Below, piece by piece: positions 16,872 through 24,980 of a stretch of DNA of 64,000 bases; the stretch's first letter is position 1, and every line of letters starts with the position of its first letter. The notes under the pieces are model-generated. The model saw only the letters and a list, made by a program, of their open reading frames with translations. It was not told where the DNA came from and did no database searches. The stretch covers positions 186,001 through 250,000 of the forward strand of contig JACJYS010000001.1 of NCBI GenBank assembly GCA_020635995.1, given 5' to 3'. The stretch comes from Chitinophagales bacterium. GTDB taxonomy: Bacteria; Bacteroidota; Bacteroidia; Chitinophagales; UBA8649. Made by a program: the position numbers and the translations under genes.

Positions 16872-16909
16872 AATAAAATTGGACTATTATATATTCCTAA
16901 TCGGCATAA
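16872..16909 (-). repeat. Partial copy of the 130-bp hairpin repeat (copy F)
   Basis: On the minus strand it reads TGCCGATTAGGAATATATAA and continues as the first 40 bases of the full-length copies at 24850 and 39944; the rest of the element is missing. Confidence 0.6.
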
Positions 16910-16944
16910 AATAAAGAAAAAGATAATATAGATGCCGACTTGCC

Positions 16945-17730
16945 TTAAAAATCCTTTTTCTTTAACTTGAAATGTAAACGCAATACGGGCAATATAACCC
17001 AAAGCGATAGCACTCCTAAGGAGATAAATAAGCCTAAGTTTGTACCAAAAAAGTCTTTAAAAACAGCTCCGGTAAATCCTAAAAGAGCAGAAATATCTAA
17101 TTTTAATAAGATTAATATCCGCGATAAATCTATGGGGTTAAGCATCATGCCTATTAGCGAAAATTTCTCTAAAGGATAATCGCTGAAATAGAAAAGGAGC
17201 ACTAAAAATAAGCCGTCATATACTACCGCAAAAATGAGCCACATTAAAATGGAAAAACTAAAACCCATTATTTTATTATCGTTAGATATGGCAATATTAT
17301 ACGCCAAGGAAACAAAAATAAAATTCAAGAAAGTACCCGTAGTAAGCAATAAAGCAAAATTTCCTGTAGCTTCGGCATTGTTAAACAAGCCATAAAATAA
17401 AAAAGGCACGCCTAAACCTATTACTAAGCTCAAACTTAAAGAAATGGCAACGCCTAAATACTGACCTATTATTATTTTGTTTCGGTTTATGGGTTGTGCT
17501 AAAAGTAACTCTGTAAACTCTTTAGAATTGTAATAATACATTACACCAAAAATAGTGGCTATTAATGGCGTTAAAATTATAATGATATTCATTAAGGTAA
17601 TAACCGCTTTTGAAACATCATTGTTTAAAAAAAGCAGTACAAATCCCAAGACAAAGTAAAAGAAAAAGTACACATAGCTCCATCGGCTTCTTAATAAATC
17701 ATTTAAGCTGTATCTTAATATTTTAAGCAT
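16945..17730 (-). CDS. nosY: Nitrous oxide reductase maturation ABC permease NosY
   Basis: 261 aa with six membrane segments; an ABC-2-type permease. With the NosF ATPase and the periplasmic protein NosD it supplies sulfur for building the CuZ site of nitrous oxide reductase. The phrase AQPINRNKIIIGQYLGV near residue 80 is typical of NosY. It is the last gene of the nos operon and overlaps nosF by eight bases. Confidence 0.88.
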   Translation of the reverse strand: MLKILRYSLNDLLRSRWSYVYFFFYFVLGFVLLFLNNDVSKAVITLMNIIIILTPLIATIFGVMYYYNSKEFTELLLAQPINRNKIIIGQYLGVAISLSLSLVIGLGVPFLFYGLFNNAEATGNFALLLTTGTFLNFIFVSLAYNIAISNDNKIMGFSFSILMWLIFAVVYDGLFLVLLFYFSDYPLEKFSLIGMMLNPIDLSRILILLKLDISALLGFTGAVFKDFFGTNLGLFISLGVLSLWVILPVLRLHFKLKKKDF

Positions 17731-18430
17731 TTTCTTGTATTAAAAGTTGAGCAATGGAATGTTCTAAACTGTCTGTACCTGTTGTGTCTTTTAGCTGGCT
17801 TATTGTTCCTTTAAAATGGATATTTCCATCTAATAAAAACACTACATTATCGGCTATTTCTTCTACAAAACTCATAATATGCGATGTTACAAATATTGTT
17901 TTGCCTTTATCTTTTTGTTGTTGAATTATCTGTTTAAGTTTTATTAATGAAACAGGGTCTAAACCGCTTGTAGGCTCATCTAAAATAATTAAATCGCCAT
18001 CAAACATAAAAGTAAGTACTATGTTCACTTTTTGCTTAGTTCCTCCGGAAAGATGGCTGAGTTTCTTTTTCATAAAGCTCTGCAAACCAAGTGTTTCTAT
18101 TAGTTCTTGCTCTTCTGCTTGTGTTCCTCTTACATTTTTTACTATGTCTATAATTTCCTTAACCGTAAGGTTGGGCGGAAAATTGGCTATTTGAGGCAAG
18201 TATAAAATATCTTTCCGGTAATCCCACTTATTTATTATGCTTTTTCCTTTATATTCTATAGTGCCACTGTTGGGAATTACCATGCCTAAAATACACTTAA
18301 TTAGTGTGGTTTTGCCGGAACCATTGGGTCCTAAAATAGCATGTATTCCACCCCGACTTATCTCTAAATCAAGATTTTTAAGCACTTCAAGCTTGTCAAA
18401 TTTTTTATTTAACTTTTTAATTGAAATCAT
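17723..18430 (-). CDS. nosF: Nitrous oxide reductase maturation ABC ATPase NosF
   Basis: 235 aa ABC ATPase. Walker A GPNGSGKTT (about 34-42), signature LSGGTKQK (about 128) and Walker B LIILDEPTSGLDP (about 148) are intact. It drives the NosDFY complex in CuZ maturation. It overlaps nosD by 14 bases and nosY by eight, so translation is probably coupled. Confidence 0.92.
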   Translation of the reverse strand: MISIKKLNKKFDKLEVLKNLDLEISRGGIHAILGPNGSGKTTLIKCILGMVIPNSGTIEYKGKSIINKWDYRKDILYLPQIANFPPNLTVKEIIDIVKNVRGTQAEEQELIETLGLQSFMKKKLSHLSGGTKQKVNIVLTFMFDGDLIILDEPTSGLDPVSLIKLKQIIQQQKDKGKTIFVTSHIMSFVEEIADNVVFLLDGNIHFKGTISQLKDTTGTDSLEHSIAQLLIQENA

Positions 18431-19658
18431 TAATAGGTTTTAATCTTGGTTTTTCGTCAATTAAATTATCCGGGGTAAATATAGGCGAAACTTTCTCTGA
18501 AAAATTGATAATATCAATAAATAAACTTCTAAGCAACACTAATGCTTCCGGAGATTCATTAACAACGTAAGAAAATAATTTAACGGGTCGGTAAGGAACA
18601 TCGCCCATGCCGTTTTTATCTAAATCATAGCCTGAATACTCACTCCAATAGTTATTTTCAAACAAATTATCATTTAGTTTAGAATTATAAGAAACATCTA
18701 AAGCATTGTGTAAGAAATCATTATTCTTAAAAATATTTAGGTAGCAAGCTCCTCTTACTTTTATAGCCCAGCCATTACTTCTAAAAATATTGTTATTGTA
18801 GTTTATTCTGGTTGAACCCTCTATATTAATACCTATGGTGTTTTCTTCAAAAGTGTTTTCATATATTTCGGCATCGTAAATTTCTTTTAGCAAAAGCCCA
18901 TAAGAGGCTGTACCCCAGTTATAAATAAATTTATTGCGGTACATATTTATAAACTTTGAAAACATAACCGCCACACCTGCACCGTTATTTTTAAATGTAT
19001 TGTGGTGGTATTCATCATGGTTTGAAAACATAAAATGCAAGCCGTATCTTATGTTATTATGGCTGTTATTGTTGTATATTTTGCTGTTTTCTACAAACTC
19101 AAAATAAATACCATCACGCATATTAAACACTTCATTATTGTATATTTCAAGTTCTGAGCAGTGCCATGCATGAATGCCGTTTCCAGAGCTTGCTTCGTCT
19201 TTTATATTGCTGGAAACATTATTGTTTCTTATTATGCCTTTTTTAGATTTTTCTATCATTATTCCAAAAAAAACATTTTGAATGGTAACATTTTCTACTA
19301 TAAAATTTTCGCTGTTATTTATTTTAATAGCGGCATTATCTTTTATATAGCTTACCGCTACATTTTGAATTTCTATATTTTTTAAAGAGAAATTTTGTGT
19401 GTTTACTATTATAACGCCCGACATGTTTTTGCCGTCTATAATAGTGCCTTTTTCGCCAGAAATTTTTACCGATTTATCTATTAGCAAATCACTTTCATAA
19501 TAAGTGCCTTTTTGCATAAAAATAGAGTCGCCACTTTCTGCAAGTGCTATGGCATCTCCTAATGTTTTTACTTCACAAGTAGCACACGTTTTTATGGTTT
19601 TAGCAAAAACGAATGAGGTAAAAAGTAAAGACAGTATTAAAAAAGCTGTTTTTTTCAT
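18417..19658 (-). CDS. nosD: Nitrous oxide reductase maturation protein NosD
   Basis: 413 aa with a signal peptide (MKKTAFLILSLLFTSFVFA). The body is a right-handed parallel beta helix with many repeated Asn-rich turns (for example NNIFRSNGWAIKV), as in the CASH/NosD family. In the periplasm it hands sulfur or copper to NosZ during CuZ assembly. Its start touches the nosL stop. The last 30 residues, after the helix, are less conserved. Confidence 0.92.
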   Translation of the reverse strand: MKKTAFLILSLLFTSFVFAKTIKTCATCEVKTLGDAIALAESGDSIFMQKGTYYESDLLIDKSVKISGEKGTIIDGKNMSGVIIVNTQNFSLKNIEIQNVAVSYIKDNAAIKINNSENFIVENVTIQNVFFGIMIEKSKKGIIRNNNVSSNIKDEASSGNGIHAWHCSELEIYNNEVFNMRDGIYFEFVENSKIYNNNSHNNIRYGLHFMFSNHDEYHHNTFKNNGAGVAVMFSKFINMYRNKFIYNWGTASYGLLLKEIYDAEIYENTFEENTIGINIEGSTRINYNNNIFRSNGWAIKVRGACYLNIFKNNDFLHNALDVSYNSKLNDNLFENNYWSEYSGYDLDKNGMGDVPYRPVKLFSYVVNESPEALVLLRSLFIDIINFSEKVSPIFTPDNLIDEKPRLKPINDFN

Positions 19659-20107
19659 TACTTTTTTAAACGCATCTTTTCGTTAATAGTTTCCCAGTTG
19701 TAAATTTCTCCTCCGTTTTCCTGCTGAGTAGCTTGAGCCGCTTCTATATTTTTAAAAGCAGACAAATTAGCTCCCATAGGACTTGGAATGTTTTTACTTA
19801 TTAAAAAATGAGCCTCTTTAGCCTGTGTCATAGTGCCTGGGTTGTTATAATCAGTTACTAATATAAAGGCTAATTCTGTATTTGCCAACTCTTCATCATG
19901 AATATGGTGTATTAAACACTCTACAGCATCGTATTTGTATTGTTTTCCCTTGCTGGTTACCACCTGCGAAGCATGAGTTTTATCTACAATATTCATTGAA
20001 CAATAAGCACATTGGTCACTACCATATCTTATTTCTTCGGGCGATACGCTACAAGATATTAAAAACAACAAGTAGCAAAATACTATAACAATAAAAGGTT
20101 TTTTCAT
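19658..20107 (-). CDS. nosL: Copper chaperone lipoprotein NosL
   Basis: 149 aa lipoprotein; the signal peptide ends in a lipobox (LISCS). The NosL copper-binding motif CxxCxM is present in QCAYCSMNI near residue 34. NosL delivers copper(I) for the CuZ site. Its order, directly before nosD, agrees with other nos operons. Confidence 0.92.
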   Translation of the reverse strand: MKKPFIVIVFCYLLFLISCSVSPEEIRYGSDQCAYCSMNIVDKTHASQVVTSKGKQYKYDAVECLIHHIHDEELANTELAFILVTDYNNPGTMTQAKEAHFLISKNIPSPMGANLSAFKNIEAAQATQQENGGEIYNWETINEKMRLKK

Positions 20108-20112
20108 TTAAA

Positions 20113-20703
20113 CTATTCTTTTTTGGCTTCTTTCATTCCTACAAAAAAAGCGACTAAAGATAAACCCATTCCGCCAAATAAAGCTATTGCTCCACTACGA
20201 GGGTATGAGTGTGCCACAAAGTTAAGAATTGTTTTGGTGCCTATTAATGGTGGCTGATATGCCATAGGTGTGCCATCATCATTAGTAAATTTTATAGCTG
20301 CTGTTTCTTTTAAATTGTGTCCGTAATTATACTCCCACTTATAAAAATCATACATGCCTGCTGTTCCAAACAAACTCATTACTATAAACCAAAGCAAAAA
20401 TAGTTTGTGCTTGCCTACAATGCCAATTATTATACCTAATAATGCCATTGTCCCAATAACCACAGGAAATATTTTAAACTCTAACATATCGGTAGGTATG
20501 TCTTTCATGCCTACATAGTGGTTCATTAGGTTTATGTTTTGAATATCGTTAGGGTTGGCGTCCGCTATCTTATTAATATGTATATTCATACCAATAGGTT
20601 CCGGATATTGAGGGGCTTCTAAAGTAATGTTCCAAAGTGGGAGAACAAACAAAGCTAAGAGCAATGCAGCTCCTACTATCATAATAATTTTTGACAGTTT
20701 CAT
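20113..20703 (-). CDS. Nos-operon membrane protein of unknown function
   Basis: 196 aa with about four membrane segments (near 6-26, 77-97, 101-120 and 170-190) and a periplasmic loop between the first two that contains many Asn, Pro and His (PIGMNIHINKIADANPNDIQ). It lies between nosZ and nosL, five bases from nosL, so it belongs to the operon. I have seen similar uncharacterised genes at this place in Bacteroidota nos clusters, but no function is known. It could help copper delivery or electron flow. Confidence 0.75.
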   Translation of the reverse strand: MKLSKIIMIVGAALLLALFVLPLWNITLEAPQYPEPIGMNIHINKIADANPNDIQNINLMNHYVGMKDIPTDMLEFKIFPVVIGTMALLGIIIGIVGKHKLFLLWFIVMSLFGTAGMYDFYKWEYNYGHNLKETAAIKFTNDDGTPMAYQPPLIGTKTILNFVAHSYPRSGAIALFGGMGLSLVAFFVGMKEAKKE

Positions 20704-20775
20704 GATTTTATAATTTTTAAAAGAAAAAAATGTAAGGGGCTGTATTCACAAAGCCAGCCCCTTACGGGTTACCAC

Positions 20776-22758
20776 TTATTCTGCGTCTGTAGGATCGCCA
20801 TCTAAGGTATAAGATATTGGAACGCTAGATCCTTTTGCTGAAACCCTAACATAACCCTGCATTTCTTGGTGTAATGCAGAGCAGAAGTCTGTACAGTAGA
20901 ATGGCCATACACCTTCTTGTTTTGGTTCCCAAACAAAAGTTTCTGTTTGTCCAGGCATAATTAATAGTTCTGAAGTATTAGCACCTATCATTGAAATACC
21001 GTGAGGTACATCAAAGTCTTGCTCTAAGTTAGTAACGTGGAAATATACTTTATCTCCCACTTGTACTCCTTCAATATTATCCGGTGCAAAGTGCGAACGT
21101 ATCATTGTCATATAAATATGTACTACATTTCCTTCTCTTACTACTTTAGCTTCAGACTCACTTGTAGCAGCATATTTGTGTTTGTTTTCATCTAACTTAA
21201 ATATTTTGGCACTTCTATCTTTTATTAAATCGGCAGGACAACCAGCAGCGTAGTGAGGTTCACCTACTGTAGGGAAATCTGAAAGTAATTCCATTTTATC
21301 GCCACTAATATCATATAATTGAGCTGATTGTGTTAACTCAGGACCTGTAGGTAAGTATCTATCTTTAGTTATTTTATTCATAGCTACTAAGTATTTGCCA
21401 GTTGGTTTTCTAGAGTTTCCACCTGGTATCATTAAGTGTCCTACTGAGTAGTATGTTGGTTTTCTGTCTATTACTTCCCAAGTTCCTAATTTCCATTTTA
21501 CTACTTCAGAAGAAATAAAGAATGTAGTATAAGCATTTCCTTTATCGTCAAACTCTGTATGTAATGGACCTAAGCCTGGTTGTTTTACTACGCCTGCCAC
21601 TACATCTTCATAATTTAAGATTGGAATACCATAAGCTTCTCCGGCAAATTTTTTGCCTTCTATAGCTTCTTGCATTCTAGTGAAAGAGTGTACTGTAAGG
21701 TCGGCAGATAATTTTCCGTTTCCTACTATATATTCTCCCGATGGATCAACATCACAACCGTGAGGTGATTTTGGTGTAGGTAAGAAATAAACTGCTCCCG
21801 GTACTTCTGTTGGGTCAACTACTAAAACTTCATTCATCATTGTAGAAGTAGCAGTATGTGTTTCATCGCTATAAACGTTATGTGCATATTTAGCCGGCAT
21901 TTTTTTGCCACCGCCATTATTTACATATTCTTCAATTTTTTTCCAGTTAACTGCTGCTATATAATCTTTATCGTTTTGCGAAGCATTAACTTCTAATAAT
22001 GAATTAGCTTCTTCTGTATTGTAGGTAGTAAAGAAAAACCAACCATGAGATTTTCCTCTTCCCGGGTGAGATAAGTCATAGTCAAACCCAGGCATTATTA
22101 ACTGAAATTTAATACCCATGTGTCCTGTTTCTTGATCTACAGAAATAAAACTAAGTGCTCCTTTAAAGTTTGATTTGTATTCTGAAATAGGCATATCTTT
22201 TTGCGGAATAGGAACAGAAAAACGAGTACCTGCTACTACGTATTCTGTGTTTTCAGTAACGAAAGATGAACTGTGGTTACCGGCACTATTTGGTACTTCT
22301 ATAATTTCTTCTGTTTCAAAAGTAGATAAGCTAATTCTTGCTATTCTTGGTGTGTTGTTTCCGTTAATAAACACCCATCTTCCGTCTAACTCTCCATTAG
22401 TTTGAGAAATGTCCGGGTGGTGGGAATCATCCCAAGGCACAAAACCATAAGATGTGTTTAACATTGGTTTTGTTTCTTCGTTAAAACCATAAGCTTTTTC
22501 TGCATCTACAGAAAAAACAGGAATAACTTTAAATAATCTTGCAGACGGTAAGCCATATACAGCTAACTGACCGCTGAAACCACCCGAAACAAAGGCATAG
22601 TATTCATCATGCTCTCCGGGTGCTACATATACTTTTTCAGCAGCATTGCCCGATAATGCACCACTTTTACTGTCTTTTTTCTTTGAACTTGTGTTGCCAC
22701 AGCTTGCTAAAACAAGCACCGCAACAAGCGTGTAAATAATATTTTTAATTGTTTTCAT
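20776..22758 (-). CDS. nosZ: Nitrous oxide reductase, clade II-like, lipoprotein signal
   Basis: 660 aa. It reduces nitrous oxide to dinitrogen as the last step of denitrification. The N-terminus is a Sec signal ending in a lipobox (VLASCGN), not a twin-arginine signal, which marks the clade II type. The seven-bladed propeller carries the CuZ histidine segments (DDSHHPD, KSPHGCDVDP, GPLHTEFD, GEPHYAAGCP). The C-terminal cupredoxin has the CuA motif Cx3Cx3Hx2M at about residues 622-633 (CTDFCSALHQEM). All key ligands I can recognise are intact. A cytochrome c gene directly upstream is a likely electron donor. Confidence 0.97.
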   Translation of the reverse strand: MKTIKNIIYTLVAVLVLASCGNTSSKKKDSKSGALSGNAAEKVYVAPGEHDEYYAFVSGGFSGQLAVYGLPSARLFKVIPVFSVDAEKAYGFNEETKPMLNTSYGFVPWDDSHHPDISQTNGELDGRWVFINGNNTPRIARISLSTFETEEIIEVPNSAGNHSSSFVTENTEYVVAGTRFSVPIPQKDMPISEYKSNFKGALSFISVDQETGHMGIKFQLIMPGFDYDLSHPGRGKSHGWFFFTTYNTEEANSLLEVNASQNDKDYIAAVNWKKIEEYVNNGGGKKMPAKYAHNVYSDETHTATSTMMNEVLVVDPTEVPGAVYFLPTPKSPHGCDVDPSGEYIVGNGKLSADLTVHSFTRMQEAIEGKKFAGEAYGIPILNYEDVVAGVVKQPGLGPLHTEFDDKGNAYTTFFISSEVVKWKLGTWEVIDRKPTYYSVGHLMIPGGNSRKPTGKYLVAMNKITKDRYLPTGPELTQSAQLYDISGDKMELLSDFPTVGEPHYAAGCPADLIKDRSAKIFKLDENKHKYAATSESEAKVVREGNVVHIYMTMIRSHFAPDNIEGVQVGDKVYFHVTNLEQDFDVPHGISMIGANTSELLIMPGQTETFVWEPKQEGVWPFYCTDFCSALHQEMQGYVRVSAKGSSVPISYTLDGDPTDAE

Positions 22759-22782
22759 ATTTTTTTAATTGTTTTAATGTTT

Positions 22783-23265
22783 TTATTGTTTGTTGTCTTC
22801 TGACCTAAAATATTCTAAAATTTTTCTAGCATCTTCTTCACTCACATTTTGGTTAGCCATAGGAGAAAGGTATTCAGCCAATAAATCTTTAGCTAATTTA
22901 TTTTTTTCTACCATTTCTTCTGGATTCATAATCATGTTCATTATCCATTCTGGTGTTCTTCTTTCTGTAACGCCTAATAATGCTGGACCCACAAAACGTT
23001 TTTCTATTTTATGGCATGCAGAGCAAAGTGTTTTAAATGTTTCTTTACCTTCGGCAGCCATTGTTTCGTCTATTTCGCCTAATTCTACACTGCTTATTGG
23101 CCCTATTCCTTTGTCTTGCATTGGATCTACTTCGGCAGTAGTTTCTTCTGCTGGTGTAGATTCCACTCGTTCTACTTCAACATTTTCACTATTACTGCTT
23201 GAATCGCTTGAACAACTGTAAATAGCAAATATTGCCATTAATAAAATTCCTATTGATTTTTTCAT
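22783..23265 (-). CDS. Mono-haem c-type cytochrome lipoprotein of the nos operon
   Basis: 160 aa. A signal peptide with lipobox (AIYSCSS) is followed by a serine/glutamate-rich linker and a class I cytochrome c domain with one CSACH haem site at residues 81-85; Met in LSPMANQN near residue 133 is the likely sixth ligand. The linker would let it reach partners from the membrane. It lies 24 bases before nosZ and is the likely electron donor, as in other clade II clusters that carry small cytochromes. Confidence 0.88.
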   Translation of the reverse strand: MKKSIGILLMAIFAIYSCSSDSSSNSENVEVERVESTPAEETTAEVDPMQDKGIGPISSVELGEIDETMAAEGKETFKTLCSACHKIEKRFVGPALLGVTERRTPEWIMNMIMNPEEMVEKNKLAKDLLAEYLSPMANQNVSEEDARKILEYFRSEDNKQ

Positions 23266-23315
23266 TTGTTTTCTTTTAAATTGATTAATGTTTTTTGTTT
23301 TAAAATTTATCTTTT

Positions 23316-23897
23316 TTATTCTGCTGGTACAATTACGTTATCTATAACATGCACCCAACCATTGCTAACTTTTACAGATTTTAAAATTTCAAATCCACCA
23401 ACGGTTATTTTGCCGTCATTATCTACCACATCTAAATACTGCCCAGATGCCATATATAGCTTTCTGCCTTTTTTAGCTTCTTTTTGAAGTTGCTCAATAG
23501 GATAATTAGCCGGGGCAACATGATTGGTAAGAATGTAAGCCAATTTTGCTTTGTTTTCTGGTTTTAACAATTCTTGAACAGTTCCTTCCGGAAGCTTGTC
23601 AAAAGCTGAATTTAATGGAGCAAAAACCGTTAATGGTCCGGCATTAACTAAAGCGTCTGCTACGCCTGCCGCATCTACTGCCGCTACTAAAGTTGAAAAA
23701 TCGTCTAATGACTGTGCTAACTGCAAAGCATTAGGGTCAGAAACTTCATCAACCACGCCCGACTGTCCGTGAGATTCCGTTTCAGTAGTTGCACTATTAG
23801 ACACTACACTTTCTTCTTGTGTGGTGCTTTCAGTAGAACTGTTGCAGGAAAAAAGAGCCACTACGGCTACTAATAAAATGAGATTTAATTTGTTCAT
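23316..23897 (-). CDS. Fasciclin (FAS1) domain lipoprotein, first gene of the nos operon
   Basis: 193 aa. The signal peptide ends with a lipobox (ALFSCNS). After a Ser/Thr/Glu-rich linker a single FAS1 domain spans about residues 62-193, with the H1 and H2 boxes TVFAPLNSAFDKLP and GWVHVIDNVIVP. FAS1 domains usually mediate adhesion or binding of small molecules. It starts the nos transcript, 50 bases before the cytochrome gene, so a role in the nitrous oxide pathway is inferred from context only. Confidence 0.85.
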   Translation of the reverse strand: MNKLNLILLVAVVALFSCNSSTESTTQEESVVSNSATTETESHGQSGVVDEVSDPNALQLAQSLDDFSTLVAAVDAAGVADALVNAGPLTVFAPLNSAFDKLPEGTVQELLKPENKAKLAYILTNHVAPANYPIEQLQKEAKKGRKLYMASGQYLDVVDNDGKITVGGFEILKSVKVSNGWVHVIDNVIVPAE

Positions 23898-23926
23898 AAC
23901 TATTTCGTTTTGTTTTAATTATAGGG

Positions 23927-23934
23927 CAAAGTTA
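23927..23934 (-). promoter_or_regulatory. -7 promoter box (TAACTTTG) of the nos operon
   Basis: Perfect TAnnTTTG match on the minus strand, 29 bases before the start of the FAS1 gene. Confidence 0.55.
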
Positions 23935-23942
23935 CAACCCAA

Positions 23943-23956
23943 ATGATTTATATCAT
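23943..23956. promoter_or_regulatory. Candidate CRP/FNR-type operator (ATGAT-N4-ATCAT) before the nos operon
   Basis: A perfect 5+4+5 dyad just upstream of the nos -7 box. It resembles the TTGAT-N4-ATCAA site bound by FNR/DNR-type regulators, with the outermost base of each half changed. Its centre is only about 26 bases from the expected transcription start, closer than the usual 41.5, so the assignment is tentative. Confidence 0.35.
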
Positions 23957-24068
23957 AGGATTTATGTCATTATTTAAGATGATTTTGTCCTTTTTTTTGA
24001 AATTTATTTTCCATTAGGGTTATCTATACTTTATAATTATAGTATTAGCTATGATTTATTTAATTTAT

Positions 24069-24076
24069 TACTTTTG
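24069..24076 (+). promoter_or_regulatory. -7 promoter box (TACTTTTG) of scpA
   Basis: Perfect TAnnTTTG match ten bases before the ATG at 24087. It shows that the earlier in-frame ATG at 24051 lies upstream of the promoter box and is not the start. Confidence 0.6.
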
Positions 24077-24086
24077 CAAAAGTAGC

Positions 24087-24848
24087 ATGAAACAAGAACA
24101 AAACAATAGTTCAATTGAAGAATATAAAATAGTTCTTCCTCAGTTTGAAGGGCCATTTGACTTATTGCTTTTTTTTATAGAAAGAGATGAGTTAGATATT
24201 TATGATATTCCTATAGCTCAAATAACGGACAATTTTTTGAACTATATTCATCAGCTTAATCAATTAAATATTGAAGTTGCCAGCGAATTTATTTTGGTGG
24301 CAGCTACTTTGATGAAAATTAAATCTAAAACTTTAATTCCAAGAAAAGAACTGGACGAAGATGGCAACGAAATAGACCCACGAGAAGAATTAGTACAAAG
24401 GCTTTTAGAATACAAAAAATATAAAGAGGTAATAGAGCAACTTAGGGAAATGGAAGCCGACCGACTGCTTAAAAACAAACGTGGCGGTAGTGGCAAAGAA
24501 ATGCAAAAAATAGCAGAACTGTTTTCTACAGAAGCAGAACTTGAAAATTTAGAACTATACCAACTGCTTAAAGCATTTAAACGTGTAATGAATAAACTAC
24601 ACGAAAGGGAAAGCAAGCCCGTGCATACGGTAGTGAAATACAATTATACCATAAGAAACCAAAAAAACTATCTATTAGAAGCCGTAGCAAAACAACCCAA
24701 ACTTGCTTTTGAAGATGCTTTTCTTCAATTAGAAAACAGAGTGCAGGCTGTTTTTACTTTTTTGGCCATGTTAGAACTTATTCAAGAAAAATTTTTAAAA
24801 ATAAGCTCCGGTGTAGGTATTAATAATTTTTGGTTAAGCAAGGGTTAG
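24087..24848 (+). CDS. scpA: Segregation and condensation protein A
   Basis: 253 aa from ATG 24087, chosen because a consensus promoter box lies between this codon and the earlier ATG at 24051. ScpA is the kleisin that links Smc heads with ScpB in chromosome condensation. The N-terminal motif LPQFEGPFDLLLFFIERDELDIYDIPIA and the segment EFILVAATLMKIKSKTL are diagnostic (here shown only as family landmarks). The winged-helix end is present. It is transcribed away from the nos operon. Confidence 0.93.
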   Translation: MKQEQNNSSIEEYKIVLPQFEGPFDLLLFFIERDELDIYDIPIAQITDNFLNYIHQLNQLNIEVASEFILVAATLMKIKSKTLIPRKELDEDGNEIDPREELVQRLLEYKKYKEVIEQLREMEADRLLKNKRGGSGKEMQKIAELFSTEAELENLELYQLLKAFKRVMNKLHERESKPVHTVVKYNYTIRNQKNYLLEAVAKQPKLAFEDAFLQLENRVQAVFTFLAMLELIQEKFLKISSGVGINNFWLSKG

Positions 24849-24849
24849 T

Positions 24850-24980
24850 TATACCGATTAGGAATATATAATAGTCCAATTTCAGCTTCGCTTTATTGTG
24901 CTAAATATATTGCTCTATCGGCATTTACCATTGTAAAACACAAAATAGTCTAATCTATTTTGTGTTAACAATTGGTATTA
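24850..24980 (+). repeat. 130-bp hairpin repeat, copy A (full length)
   Basis: It starts at ATACCGATTAGG and ends at CAATTGGTATTA. The right half is an inverted repeat: TACCATTGT and ACACAAAATAG are matched by CTATTTTGTGT and ACAATTGGTA. The left half has weaker inverted ends (ACCGAT...ATCGGC). The last three bases, TTA, are the stop codon of the PspC gene on the minus strand. Confidence 0.85.

Noticed and set aside
24051..24086. Longer N-terminus for scpA starting at 24051
   Set aside because: A consensus -7 promoter box lies inside this stretch and the encoded residues are hydrophobic and unlike ScpA.
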